Positions 43,857-54,349 are shown, numbered from the stretch's first letter. The stretch: 64,000 bases of DNA from Flavobacterium aquidurense (GCF_001404985.1 NZ_JRLF01000010.1:62001-126000); one strand, 5' to 3'. Made by a program: numbers and translations. The notes: generated from the letters alone by a model not told the origin.

Positions 43857-45623
43857 ATGAATGCAAGTATTGAAACAAACCCGTTATTAGAGCGATTGCC
43901 AAAACATTTAAAGCAATTTATTAAACCTCAGGATTATAGCGACTACAGTCCTATAAACCAAGCGGTTTGGCGCTATGTAATGCGCAAAAATGTAGATTAT
44001 TTATCAAAAGTTGCACATCACTCGTATCTGGAAGGTTTACGCAAAACCGGAATCGAAATTGATTCTATCCCAAGTATGTACGGAATGAATCGTATTTTAA
44101 CCGAAATAGGCTGGGCTGCAGTTGCCGTTGACGGGTTTATTCCGCCAAATGCATTTATGGAATTTCAAGCGTATAATGTATTAGTTATTGCTTCAGACAT
44201 TCGACAATTAGAACACATAGAATATACACCCGCACCGGATATTATTCATGAAGGTGCCGGCCACGCTCCTATTATTGCCAATCCTGAATATGCTGAATAT
44301 TTACGCCGTTTTGGTGAAATTGGCTGTAAAGCAATCTCCTCTCATAAAGATTATCAGATGTACGAAGCGATTCGATTGCTTTCTATTTTAAAAGAAGCCG
44401 AAGATACGCCTCAGGAAAAAATAGACGAAGCTGAAAAAGCGGTTGCCGACTTACAAAATAATATGGGTGAATTATCTGAAATGGCACAAATTCGAAATCT
44501 ACATTGGTGGACGGTTGAATATGGTCTTATTGGAACAGTTGAAAATCCGAAAATATACGGCGCAGGATTACTTTCGTCTATTGGTGAAAGTGCCTGGTGC
44601 ATGACAGATAACGTGAAGAAAATTCCTTATGATATCTCGGCTGCAAATCAAAATTTTGATATTACGCAGTTGCAACCTCAACTTTACGTAACACCAAATT
44701 TCTCTTATTTAAGTTTGATTCTTGAAGAGTTTGCCAATAAAATGGCTTTACGTACGGGAGGACTTTCAGGTATTCAGAAATTGATCCATTCGAATGCTTT
44801 AGGAACAATTGAATTAAGTACGGGTTTACAAATTTCAGGTGTTTTTACAAATGTGATTGAAGAAGAAGGAAAACCTGTTTACATTCAAACCACAGGAAAA
44901 ACAGCTTTATCATATCGTGAAAAAGAATTGGTAGGTCATGGAACTTTGACGCATCCGGAAGGTTTTGGAAGCCCGATTGGGAAACTGAAAGGATTCAATT
45001 TAGCGATTGAAGATATGAGTCCGAAGGATTTACAAGCTTACAGCATCGTTGAGAATGAAACCGTAAAACTTGAATTTGAAGGCAATATTATTGTTGAAGG
45101 AGAAATCATTACAGGGTCAAGAAACTTACACGGAGAAATTATTCTGATTAGTTTTAGAAATTGCACCGTGACACATGGCGAACAGGTTTTGTTTCAGCCT
45201 GAATGGGGAAATTATGACATGGCAATTGGTAAAAAAGTAGTTTCTGCATTTTCCGGTCCAGCCGATGTAAACAGTTTTGATTTGATTAATTCAGTGCCTA
45301 AAACAACCACTATAAAAGCAAAACATACAGACGAACGTGATGATCTTGAAATTCTGTATCAAACGGTTCGCATGATCAGAGAAAATAAAGATGCTAAATC
45401 TGAATTGAAATCTGTATTTGAAAAATTAAAACAAAATCATCCTAACGATTGGCTGCTTTCTGTTGAAATCGCAGAACTTCTAAAAGATTCAAATGAAGAT
45501 CAACTTTTACAGGAAGTGCTTGTTTATCTTGATCAGTTGAAAGTGAAACGCCTTGAAGTGGCACATTTAATTGCTGGTGGTTTAGATTTGATTTTTAATA
45601 ATTCATTGCCACAAAGTCACTAA
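43857..45623 (+). CDS. aromatic amino acid hydroxylase with C-terminal extension
   Basis: A 588-residue enzyme of the tetrahydropterin-dependent hydroxylase family. The iron ligands are H131 and H136 (DIIHEGAGHAPIIANPEYAE) and E221 (WWTVEYGLIG). It probably converts phenylalanine to tyrosine. Bacterial PhhA is about 260-300 residues, so nearly half of this protein (about 320-588) is an extra domain whose role I cannot identify. That part contains GTLTHPEGFGSPIGKLKGF and QVLFQPEWGNYDMAIGKKV. The active-site run HEGAGH replaces the HEVFGH of classic PhhA. Confidence 0.85.
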   Translation: MNASIETNPLLERLPKHLKQFIKPQDYSDYSPINQAVWRYVMRKNVDYLSKVAHHSYLEGLRKTGIEIDSIPSMYGMNRILTEIGWAAVAVDGFIPPNAFMEFQAYNVLVIASDIRQLEHIEYTPAPDIIHEGAGHAPIIANPEYAEYLRRFGEIGCKAISSHKDYQMYEAIRLLSILKEAEDTPQEKIDEAEKAVADLQNNMGELSEMAQIRNLHWWTVEYGLIGTVENPKIYGAGLLSSIGESAWCMTDNVKKIPYDISAANQNFDITQLQPQLYVTPNFSYLSLILEEFANKMALRTGGLSGIQKLIHSNALGTIELSTGLQISGVFTNVIEEEGKPVYIQTTGKTALSYREKELVGHGTLTHPEGFGSPIGKLKGFNLAIEDMSPKDLQAYSIVENETVKLEFEGNIIVEGEIITGSRNLHGEIILISFRNCTVTHGEQVLFQPEWGNYDMAIGKKVVSAFSGPADVNSFDLINSVPKTTTIKAKHTDERDDLEILYQTVRMIRENKDAKSELKSVFEKLKQNHPNDWLLSVEIAELLKDSNEDQLLQEVLVYLDQLKVKRLEVAHLIAGGLDLIFNNSLPQSH

Positions 45624-45684
45624 AATTTTTATTTTTTTTCACGCAGATTTGACAGATTCAAGCCGATGCACGGAGATTTTTTAA

Positions 45685-45828
45685 TCTCGAAAAGTCGCTG
45701 AATCGCAAAATTTTTTCTTATTTTCTGTCATTTCGACCGAAGGGAGAAATCAAACTAGAAACTCCGCAAAGAAAGCCTTCAATCTTTGTCGATTTACGAG
45801 TGTGATTTCTCCCTTCGGTCGAAATCAC
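45685..45828. repeat. composite repeat with long inverted repeat (palindromic family, copy 2)
   Basis: First module 45685-45716 (TCTCGAAAAGTCGCTGAATC, then GCAAAATTTTTT). Then an inverted repeat with arms 45727-45752 and 45803-45828, one mismatch (start GTCATTTCGACCGAAGGGAG). The loop has CAATCTTTGTCGA at 45780-45792. It lies in the gap between the hydroxylase and DUF4230 genes; the preceding stretch CACGCAGATTTGACAGATTC also looks repetitive. Confidence 0.9.
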
Positions 45829-45885
45829 AAGATTGCGGCAAAAAAACTTTGAACTTCCGTCACTCTGAACCTCTGTACCTTTCCT

Positions 45886-46515
45886 CTACAATTTTAGATC
45901 TTCATTAAAATCTTTATCAGATTCTATTGTTTTTCCTTCGTATTGTAATTTCCAGCCCATTGAATTTGTCAGAATTAAAATCTTAGACAATTCGCTTATT
46001 AAACGGTTTTGAGCGTTCGTTTTCAAAGTAGATTTTTCGATTTTCTTGGCCAGGTTTGCTTTTACAGATTTATTGATTTTATTGTAATCGTCTCCGGTAA
46101 AAGGATTTAGTTTACTTTGTTCTACATCATAAAACTGAATATCCGGATTGATTGTAATTTCTTCTTTTGGAATGTTTAAAATCGTTATTGTTTTATTCTT
46201 TTCGTCAATATCATATTTCATTTTGTGCAAATCGTAGGCAACTGTAACATTTGCATTTACAACTACAAGCGCTTTCTTCTCAAAAGAAACCATATCCATC
46301 AAATATTTCTGTTGATTTTTATAGGTTATAACTTCTGAAAAATGCCCCTCTGTAACTACTAATTTACCAACATTTAAAATTTGCTGCTGAATTAGATTGG
46401 TGTTGTAATCAATAGTAGAATCGTCTTCTTTTTTGAACTCGCAATATTTGAAAGCCAGAACTATAACAAGTACGAGCGCGGCTAAAACTATTATTCTCTT
46501 TATTAAATTTTGCAT
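45886..46515 (-). CDS. DUF4230 domain membrane protein
   Basis: A 209-residue protein with one N-terminal membrane segment (about 7-24, RIIVLAALVLVIVLAFKY) and an extracytoplasmic DUF4230 domain: QQILNVGKLVVTEGHFSEVI, KKALVVVNANVTVAYDLHKM and TITILNIPKEEITINPDIQF. Role unknown; this is a common Bacteroidota envelope protein, and the fold may resemble band-7-like anchored domains. It lies downstream of tamL on the same strand but separated by about 250 repeat-rich bases. Confidence 0.8.
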   Translation of the reverse strand: MQNLIKRIIVLAALVLVIVLAFKYCEFKKEDDSTIDYNTNLIQQQILNVGKLVVTEGHFSEVITYKNQQKYLMDMVSFEKKALVVVNANVTVAYDLHKMKYDIDEKNKTITILNIPKEEITINPDIQFYDVEQSKLNPFTGDDYNKINKSVKANLAKKIEKSTLKTNAQNRLISELSKILILTNSMGWKLQYEGKTIESDKDFNEDLKL

Positions 46516-46571
46516 TCCTTTATTTTATTAGACCAATTTACTTCTTTTTTTAAGAGCTGAAAAGTTTTTTC

Positions 46572-46753
46572 GTTACGAAGTTTTTCGCCACGAATTTGCT
46601 TCGCCAGTTCGCTATCGCTCGGGTCACGAATTTAGAATAATACATATGCTTGCGTATAATAATCAATTTCACAAATTTAAAATTCACGTCATTAATAAAT
46701 TATACACAAAGCATTAGTGAAAATTAGTGAAATTCGTTGCAAAAAAATGTGAC
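46572..46753. repeat. imperfect terminal-inverted-repeat element in the tamL-DUF4230 gap
   Basis: Starts GTTACGAAGTTTTTCGCCAC and ends with AGTGAAATTCGTTGCAAAAA and GTGAC, imperfect reverse complements of each other. The end resembles the right side of the inverted repeat upstream of ilvA. There is a further internal run GCTTCGCCAGTTCGCTATCG. No coding sequence inside. Confidence 0.5.
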
Positions 46754-46762
46754 AAACTTTTT

Positions 46763-49060
46763 CTAAAATGGATATCCAATTGCGATATTAAGTATTAAAT
46801 TGTCTTTTCTCCAGGGTCCGCTTCCAAAATTAATATCATCGATAACCCATCTTTCACCTTGCGGTAAATATGGTTTTCTAAGCGGAAAAGCTAAATCGGT
46901 TCTTAAAACCAGAAATGACAAATCAAAACGTAATCCTGCTCCCGCACCAACGGCGATATCTTTCATAAAATCTTTGGTAATCTGTCCTCCGGGTTTATTG
47001 GGGTCAGCATTCATCAACCAGACATTTCCGGCATCAACAAATAAAGCTCCACGAACAATACTAAAAAGTTTAGCCCTGTATTCTGTACTAAATTCTAATT
47101 TTAAATCTCCAGATTGATCAGGCAAATAATTATTTGTTGTTTCCGTGTTCAAATAACTTCCTGGACCAAGAGATCTTGCCCTAAAGGCACGAATACTATT
47201 AGTTCCTCCCACAACAAATTGTTTTGATGTTGGCAATGCACCTGAATTTCCGTATGGAAGTCCGGCTCCTACAATAATTCTGCTGGCTAATTCGCTTTCT
47301 TTGCTTAATTTTAAATAATGCCTGAAGTCTGCTTTTAACTTTACAAATTGGCTAAACGGAACATCAAATATTTTAATAGTATCGTTCTTTTTTACGTTTG
47401 CACCTGTAACCAAACCTGTAATGTTTCCAGCCAAGTCTAATTCTCCATTAAAATAGAATGTGTTTTTTTTACGTTTTTGCATCGTATTGGTATAGGTATA
47501 CGAATACGTTGGACCAAAAATCAATTGTTTTTCGATCACTTTTCCCAGCGAAGCATCTTCAAGAATATCCTGTTTATATTCTGCTGTTACATTATTTGGA
47601 CTTACATACGTCACATCAAGAATATTCAATTGATGTTCTTTTCTAATATTCTCTTTCCATTGATAACCAAAAGAGGTTTTAAAAGAATTCAAAGCATACA
47701 ATTGTGTTCTGTTTTGAAATTCGTATCGCACAGTGGCTTTCGTTCTTGGAACATATTCACTCGAACCTTCCACATGAAAAAATGGAATAATAAATCGTGG
47801 CCATGTCAAACTGGTTTCAGTTCCCAGCTTGTATATATTCTTGCCGTTATTGGTTCCTGAAAGCTGAAAATCAGCACCGCCAAAAACAGAAACTGTCAGC
47901 AATTCGGCACCACGAAATAAGTTTCGGTTATTCCAGTTTACATTTACTTCTGTTCCGGTATAACTCGCTGAATTTGTCTTTCCTAAAACCTCTACACGAA
48001 TAAACTTTTTAGGCAAAAGTGTTAAATAATAATAGGAGTCTAAGCTGTTTTTTAAACTGTCTGATGGTTTGAATTCATTTTTAACAAAGCTAAAAGTTCC
48101 TAAATTCACAAAACGATTTAAAGTCAGATTATGATCTTTTCTATTATATAAATCTCCTTTTTTAAAATAAATTGCCCTGTCAAAAACTCTTGGCTTAAAA
48201 GTATTTGCTGTATCAATAATTGTAAAATCCTTGTACTTGACAATATCTTTTTGGGTGTATTTTACGCTGTCTTTAGAAACTGTAAAATTAGGATATACCA
48301 CAATTTTATTAATCTTATATGCCGTAAGGGCTTTTGGTGGCGCATCCGCTTTTATTACCAGTTTAATTTTTACTTCATGATCGCCTTTACTGCTGTCTAC
48401 CTGAGCTAAAATATAATCCGGATTAAAATAAAAATATCCTTTTTCTTTAAGCCTTGCATCTATCCTTTCCCTTTCGGCTTTTATAACATCAAGGTCATAT
48501 GGTTTTCCTACTTTTAATAAACTTCTTCGGCTTGATCTTCCAATTATTCTTGACATTGCCAGAGAATCATCAGGAAAAGTTACGCTTTTAATAATATATT
48601 GTTTTTTAGGAATAACGGTATATTCTGCGGTTACTCTTTTGTTTCTCACTGTAGAATCAGCACTGACACGGCTTTTGAAATAACCTCGGTTTTCAGTAAA
48701 ACTTCTAAGTACCGAAGCATTATAATCTAAATCGACTTTGCTAAAAAGTACCGGTTCTTCTCCTACTTTGTTGCGAAGCCAATATCTAATTCCTTTTTTC
48801 TTTTTAGGCTCGCCAGCAAGATTATAAATCCATAATTTAGGACGTAATCCTAGTATTTGCTTGTTCGGTTTTGGACGCAGTAAACCTTCGAGTTCTTTCT
48901 CCAGTTCTTTTCTGTCTTTCTTTTTTATAATAGAATCTTTTACTGTCACAGTACCTCCTGTATACAGTAAATCTCCTTCGGCTAAATATTTTGTATTGCT
49001 GCATCCAAAAACAAAAAATAAGGAGAGCGCTATAAAATATTTTACATATCTAATTTTCAT
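46763..49060 (-). CDS. tamL: TamL, lipoprotein BamA/TamA-type outer-membrane assembly protein
   Basis: A 765-residue Omp85-family protein with a lipobox (FVFGC, C20 from the start at 49060), which marks the Bacteroidota variant TamL rather than TamA. Periplasmic POTRA-like domains (about 60-400) precede the 16-strand barrel. The barrel has the Omp85 signature regions KQFVVGGTNSIRAFRARSLG and SIVRGALFVDAGNVWLMNAD, and ends NLILNIAIGYPF. It works with TamB to insert or transport outer-membrane components. The frame also opens at 49090, which would overlap tamB; the ATG at 49060 leaves a 4-base gap and gives a good lipobox. Confidence 0.9.
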   Translation of the reverse strand: MKIRYVKYFIALSLFFVFGCSNTKYLAEGDLLYTGGTVTVKDSIIKKKDRKELEKELEGLLRPKPNKQILGLRPKLWIYNLAGEPKKKKGIRYWLRNKVGEEPVLFSKVDLDYNASVLRSFTENRGYFKSRVSADSTVRNKRVTAEYTVIPKKQYIIKSVTFPDDSLAMSRIIGRSSRRSLLKVGKPYDLDVIKAERERIDARLKEKGYFYFNPDYILAQVDSSKGDHEVKIKLVIKADAPPKALTAYKINKIVVYPNFTVSKDSVKYTQKDIVKYKDFTIIDTANTFKPRVFDRAIYFKKGDLYNRKDHNLTLNRFVNLGTFSFVKNEFKPSDSLKNSLDSYYYLTLLPKKFIRVEVLGKTNSASYTGTEVNVNWNNRNLFRGAELLTVSVFGGADFQLSGTNNGKNIYKLGTETSLTWPRFIIPFFHVEGSSEYVPRTKATVRYEFQNRTQLYALNSFKTSFGYQWKENIRKEHQLNILDVTYVSPNNVTAEYKQDILEDASLGKVIEKQLIFGPTYSYTYTNTMQKRKKNTFYFNGELDLAGNITGLVTGANVKKNDTIKIFDVPFSQFVKLKADFRHYLKLSKESELASRIIVGAGLPYGNSGALPTSKQFVVGGTNSIRAFRARSLGPGSYLNTETTNNYLPDQSGDLKLEFSTEYRAKLFSIVRGALFVDAGNVWLMNADPNKPGGQITKDFMKDIAVGAGAGLRFDLSFLVLRTDLAFPLRKPYLPQGERWVIDDINFGSGPWRKDNLILNIAIGYPF

Positions 49061-49064
49061 ATTG

Positions 49065-52000
49065 CTATGTCTTTTGCTCATTTCCTTCAATTTGATTTTC
49101 TTCGTTTTCTTCTTTTTGTTTTTCTTCTTTTTCTTTGAGTTTTCTCTTTTCCTTGCGGATTTTTTCTTCTTTTATCATTTCTTTTTCTGCTGCACTACGA
49201 TGAAAAAGCTCTCTGAATTTATTGTAACTCATAGTGATAATAAAAGCTACTCCGGTTTCAACAACCTGTCCTTCTACTGCGACCTGATATTCGTTTTTTC
49301 GATAGGCGCGAACCATATAACGCCCGTCTTTTGTAAGCTGATAATCTAATGCTACATCACCTGCAATATTCGTACTTTCTTCGTTAGCGCGTTCCTGGCC
49401 TTCGACCGCAAAACTGCTTCCTACGGTTACTTTTAATCTGTCGTTTAACAGTTTTTTAGAAACCCCAACATTCAAATCTGTTCTGTTTTCCTTTGTTCCC
49501 GTTGTATAATCATCTGTAGATTCAAGATCAAATTCTAATTGAACTCCGGTAATTAATTCTCCTGCAAGATCATTTAATTGTTGCGATAGTATCTTGCTCA
49601 CACTTTGTCTGGCAAGAGATTCTGCACTTGTTCCGCCACTTTCGCTTGCAAAAGGGTTTTCACCAATAAATCTATTCAACAATAAAAGCGCAAAAACCTG
49701 TTTGTTTAATTCTGCCGGTTCTTGTCGTAATTGTTCCAGTTTTGTTTGAGTAAGCGATACAACATCTGTAGAAACATCATAATTCCCATCTGGAAGTACA
49801 ATATCAAAAGTGATTTCCGGTTTTAAAAGTTCACCATTCATTTTTAATAATGTCTGAAACGGAATTTTTTGCTTGTATGTATTTCTCACCGTAGGATTAT
49901 CTGTTGGCAACTGATTACCAAGCAAATCAATAGGTGCGGTACTTACTTTATACACTGCCGTAATATTCAAACTCGCCATTGTAGGTTCTCCATTCCAGAT
50001 AATATAACTTCCTTTCTGGATATCGAACTTTCTGCGAATCATATTAAAGTTCATTTCATAAGCTCCTTCAGAAAACTCATATTTACCGGTTAAGGTCATT
50101 TTTCCTGACGGATCAATTCCTCCTGTAAGTTGTGCTTCTCCTTTTAGGTTTAGATAATCTCCATTTCCTTTGTCGATTACCAATGTAAGCTCAGCTTCTT
50201 TATCTATCGCGATTTCAACACTTACATCCATACCAACCAATTCTGATTGATTGAGTTTGTTTTCCATTGCAATAGTTTGTTTGAGATACATATTATCTTC
50301 ATCAACAAACTCTACAATACCTTCCCTGTCTGCGATAGAAGGATCAGATTGTGGCAAAACAACCGTAAACTTAGTGTCTTTATTTATATTGATATTTCCT
50401 CCAATGACAGGATTCTCAAGTGTTCCTTTAATATTTAATTTGGTATCCAGAATCAAATCTCCATAAAACAAATCATTGTCTGCTTCTTTAGAATGTATGG
50501 CTCTAAAATCATCTGCCACGACAGTTAATCCAAAATCAAAATTGCTGTAATCAGCAGATTTTATGGTTCCGTTTATGGTCAGCTCATTATCATTCTCATC
50601 ATGAAAAGTAAATTTATCGAAAGTAATAACGTCATTTTGAAGCGTGATTTTTTCGTCTTGGGTCTTAAAGAATGAGTTCAGTTTTTTTACTCTGAAACCT
50701 GTATCTTTAAAATTTAATTCTCCATTTACTTTTGGTGCGCTTGCATTTCCCGTAATTTTAAAATTTCCGGTTAAAAAACCTGTTCCTTCAGTAATATTAC
50801 CCATACTAAAGCCTTGAATACTCTTAATGTTCAATTTGTTTAAATCAAGATTAAAATCAAGATTACCATCATTAATTTTATAATTACCAGTCAGGTTCAG
50901 ATCATTGCCTTCACCGCTAAGTCTAACATCTGCCGCTAACAGATTATTGGTTTTATTATCTACTTTTATGGCAATATCACCAACAGGCTCGCCTCTAAAT
51001 GCAAATTGATCAATTTTTAAATCAGATGTAAAAGTGGGTTTCGTCATCACATTTTCTACAACAGCATTTCCATTAATCAAACCTTGCATTAAAAGTTTAT
51101 CTTTTTTAACAATGTTCATAATCGTCTCGATTTTGAAGTTTACAAAATCAACTTGCAATGGTGCGTTATCCTGATTTCCCTGAGACTGAATTTTTAATTC
51201 ATTACCGGAATTAGATAAATAAAATTTATTGATATAAAGTCTTTTCCCTCCAAATTCAATTGCATTTTCAGGATCTACAGCCCATTTATCATAATTCAGC
51301 ACAAAATTTTCAGCATCGATTTTAAAGATGTTTTTAGAATCTTCTGCTTTAAATTCACCCGCAATAAAATACTGTTGTTTGTCTTTAGTATCTTTTACTT
51401 CAAGTGCATAAGTCAAAATATTATTTTCGACTTTTCCTGATAAGCTCGTAAACGGAATTTTTAAAGAGCCGCTTTCAACCGTTGCAACAGAAACCATATA
51501 TTCTAAAGCATTTTCTTTGGCTTCGATATTTATTTTCCCATCTGCAATAGTATTATCTGCATAAACAATTCTTGGGATCGTTCCTTTTACTTCTAATGAA
51601 TCTGTTACATTATTGTATTTTCCGGTTATGGTAATAGGCTCTAAACCTGTTAATTTTGGCACCAGTTTAAAAAGTATGGGATCATTATCAATTTTTAAGG
51701 TAAATGCCAGTCGCTGTTCATCTGATTCTCCATTTACTTTTGGATTTTTTAAATCAATATATTTGGATAGTGATTTTTTTATTGCCGAAGTTAATGTCGT
51801 CAATTTGTATTTTCCGTCTACTTCAGCTTTTAAAAACTGAGATGATAATTTGATGTTATTTCGATTATTATCAGCAAAAGCGATTACGCGTACAGAATCT
51901 AAGACAATTGGTTCTGCGTCTTGTAAAATCTGAATGTTTGAAAGAAATACTTTTCCGTTTAGAAAATCAGGATTACTATTAGCCACATCTGCATCAACAT

Positions 52001-54164
52001 TTCCGCGAATTTTCATTGGTCCTGCATGAAGATTCAGTTTTTCTAAGTCAGCAATATCCAGGTTCAGTTTTAATTTTACCGAAGGATATTTATCTTTTGT
52101 ATTTCCGCTTGCTACAAGATCAAAATGCAAATTAGGATCTTTCATTCCTGATTTTACTGCAAATGATCCGTTTTCTATATTTCCTTTTAAAGCCAGATCT
52201 TTATACGTATATCTGTTAAAAACTGCTTTTTGAACCAATCCGTCAAATTGTGCCTGAGCCGTTTTTGGGTCTAATCCATTTCCTTTTACCTTTGCTTTAA
52301 GTGTAATTTTTCCGATAGAATCATTTTTGATCAAACGTCCTAAATCGAAATCTAATAAATAAACCGTCGCGTCATATTTTTCTTTTTTCTTAACGCGCTG
52401 ATCAAATAATCCATCCACTTTCGCATTTCCAAAACTACTGTTTAAAGCCAGATTTGTTTTAAAACTCTGAACCGAACCTTTAAATTTTCCCTGTAAATTC
52501 AACTGCGATGGCAACTGAATATTTTTAGGAATTGTTCCGGCAGGAATAAACGAATAAATGTCTTTAGAAGTACTCGAAACTTTTCTGATATCAAGATCGT
52601 AATATGCTTTTTGGGCATCCGGCAAACCTTTTATTTTTCCTGAAAGCGAAACTCTTGTAGTTCCTATTCCGCTCATTTCGAACTGCGGAATATCAAGATC
52701 TTTTATTTTTCCGCTCAAACGTGTATTCAAATATAAAATCGCATTTGGATTACTCTTAAACGGGTTTGTTTTTTGCAAATCAGGAGCAAAAAGCAAAATA
52801 TCTTTAAAACCTATTTTCGACTGATTTAAATTCGCATCTACAGAAAGGTTTCCTAAGTCTTTAGAGATTGATGCAATCGAAGAATAAGCAACTTTAACCT
52901 TATTTTGAAGTAATGTTTGTGGTGTTTTTAAATACAAATCATTTAAATAAGCGTTTTTAGGCCCATAAAAGAAATTTGTTTTTAAGGACTGAATATTTAA
53001 CCCGCTTTTTTCAATTGCAGCCAATGCTTTTATATTTCCATAAATCGTATCATTTCCATAATATAATTTCTCTGCTTTAAAATTGAATTTACTTAAATCC
53101 AGGTGACTGTAATCAATTCCTTTTAAAACTGGTTTTGATTGCATATCATCAAATTTGAAAGCGATATTTTCTATATTAACATCATTCAATTTTACTTTCC
53201 ATCCTGCTTGTTTAATTGCAGTTGAATCTAAACTGGGCGTTTTGATTTGTTTGTCTTTAGCACCTAAACGTAAGTTTCCTTTTAGATTTTTTAATTCGAA
53301 AGTATCAAAATCCAATAGTTGATTATTCAAATCAATTTTATTAACTGATAAATCCAGATTGTCTAATTTTATTCCTGAATCTAACCTGGAATCTTTATTA
53401 TCATAAGCAATATCAATTTGAGATAAACTGATTTTTCCTAAATTCAGATTAAAATCTTTTCTTTTAGAAATGGTGTCAACTGTTTGTACCGATACTTCGG
53501 CAATTTTTTCTACAACATCCTGATCCAAAACTAATTTCAACCCTTTCAAGTTAATATTTGGAATATCAAAATTCATTTTATCCAAATCAAATTCCTTGAA
53601 TTTAGTGTCAAAATGTGTCAGGTTAACTTTGATGTCGTTTTTAGCAAAATCATCCTTAAAATTGAATTTCACATTGTCGAGATTTACCTTTACAACTGAT
53701 ATTACAAAAGGCTTACTGTCCGGATCTTCTACTTTTGGTTCTTTTGATTCAAAAGCTTTTATAATGTAATCAAAATTAAAAGTGCCTTTTTTATTTCTGG
53801 AAATATTTGCCGTGACGTTTTCAAGTGAAACCGAATTAATTTCGAGTTCGCTGCTAACCAATTTAAATAAATCTACATCAACCTCTAAACGTTTACCAGC
53901 CAGCAAGGTATCTTTATTTTGATCTTCAAAATAAAAACCTTCCAGAACTACATCTTTAGGAAATTTGATCGAAATATGATCTAATGAAACTTTAGTTTTA
54001 ATTTTATTATGAAGATAAGTAATGGCCTTATCTTTTGCATAATTTTGAACAGATGGAACCTGAATTAAAACAATTATCAGCAATAAAAGTGCAATGATAG
54101 AAACCACGCACCAAAGGAGTATACGTAGTGTTTTTTTAAGAAAATGAATGGATTTCTTATTCAT
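49065..54164 (-). CDS. tamB: TamB, translocation and assembly module protein
   Basis: A 1699-residue AsmA-like giant. One N-terminal membrane segment (about 13-34, RILLWCVVSIIALLLLIIVL) is followed by a very long beta-helical periplasmic part of repeated amphipathic strands, with a C-terminal TamB/DUF490 domain (MTLTGKYEFSEGAYEMNFNM and LNVGVSKKLLNDRLKV). The tail is low complexity, rich in Lys and Glu (EKMIKEEKIRKEKRKLKEK-like). TamB spans the periplasm as a groove that carries lipids or assists barrel assembly. It is first gene of an operon with tamL, 4 bases apart, supporting a joint complex. Length is longer than the E. coli protein (about 1260). Confidence 0.93.
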   Translation of the reverse strand: MNKKSIHFLKKTLRILLWCVVSIIALLLLIIVLIQVPSVQNYAKDKAITYLHNKIKTKVSLDHISIKFPKDVVLEGFYFEDQNKDTLLAGKRLEVDVDLFKLVSSELEINSVSLENVTANISRNKKGTFNFDYIIKAFESKEPKVEDPDSKPFVISVVKVNLDNVKFNFKDDFAKNDIKVNLTHFDTKFKEFDLDKMNFDIPNINLKGLKLVLDQDVVEKIAEVSVQTVDTISKRKDFNLNLGKISLSQIDIAYDNKDSRLDSGIKLDNLDLSVNKIDLNNQLLDFDTFELKNLKGNLRLGAKDKQIKTPSLDSTAIKQAGWKVKLNDVNIENIAFKFDDMQSKPVLKGIDYSHLDLSKFNFKAEKLYYGNDTIYGNIKALAAIEKSGLNIQSLKTNFFYGPKNAYLNDLYLKTPQTLLQNKVKVAYSSIASISKDLGNLSVDANLNQSKIGFKDILLFAPDLQKTNPFKSNPNAILYLNTRLSGKIKDLDIPQFEMSGIGTTRVSLSGKIKGLPDAQKAYYDLDIRKVSSTSKDIYSFIPAGTIPKNIQLPSQLNLQGKFKGSVQSFKTNLALNSSFGNAKVDGLFDQRVKKKEKYDATVYLLDFDLGRLIKNDSIGKITLKAKVKGNGLDPKTAQAQFDGLVQKAVFNRYTYKDLALKGNIENGSFAVKSGMKDPNLHFDLVASGNTKDKYPSVKLKLNLDIADLEKLNLHAGPMKIRGNVDADVANSNPDFLNGKVFLSNIQILQDAEPIVLDSVRVIAFADNNRNNIKLSSQFLKAEVDGKYKLTTLTSAIKKSLSKYIDLKNPKVNGESDEQRLAFTLKIDNDPILFKLVPKLTGLEPITITGKYNNVTDSLEVKGTIPRIVYADNTIADGKINIEAKENALEYMVSVATVESGSLKIPFTSLSGKVENNILTYALEVKDTKDKQQYFIAGEFKAEDSKNIFKIDAENFVLNYDKWAVDPENAIEFGGKRLYINKFYLSNSGNELKIQSQGNQDNAPLQVDFVNFKIETIMNIVKKDKLLMQGLINGNAVVENVMTKPTFTSDLKIDQFAFRGEPVGDIAIKVDNKTNNLLAADVRLSGEGNDLNLTGNYKINDGNLDFNLDLNKLNIKSIQGFSMGNITEGTGFLTGNFKITGNASAPKVNGELNFKDTGFRVKKLNSFFKTQDEKITLQNDVITFDKFTFHDENDNELTINGTIKSADYSNFDFGLTVVADDFRAIHSKEADNDLFYGDLILDTKLNIKGTLENPVIGGNININKDTKFTVVLPQSDPSIADREGIVEFVDEDNMYLKQTIAMENKLNQSELVGMDVSVEIAIDKEAELTLVIDKGNGDYLNLKGEAQLTGGIDPSGKMTLTGKYEFSEGAYEMNFNMIRRKFDIQKGSYIIWNGEPTMASLNITAVYKVSTAPIDLLGNQLPTDNPTVRNTYKQKIPFQTLLKMNGELLKPEITFDIVLPDGNYDVSTDVVSLTQTKLEQLRQEPAELNKQVFALLLLNRFIGENPFASESGGTSAESLARQSVSKILSQQLNDLAGELITGVQLEFDLESTDDYTTGTKENRTDLNVGVSKKLLNDRLKVTVGSSFAVEGQERANEESTNIAGDVALDYQLTKDGRYMVRAYRKNEYQVAVEGQVVETGVAFIITMSYNKFRELFHRSAAEKEMIKEEKIRKEKRKLKEKEEKQKEENEENQIEGNEQKT

Positions 54165-54349
54165 AAGTCAATAAAACACGATTAGATTAAAGTTGCGTTA
54201 TTATAAAAGCCGTATGTGGGCATTTTACAAAATTGAGAATTTTAAACCTTAACAATTTACACAATTACACCCAATTATTCTAAAATTTCACTAACAAATA
54301 ATTATTTTCTTACTTTTTAAAAAAAGCTATGAAAAAAAAGAAAGAGATT

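Noticed and set aside
48861..49349. 162-codon plus-strand frame rich in Phe and Ser
   Set aside because: It is the complement of the Lys/Glu-rich end of tamB and start of tamL, which are well supported.
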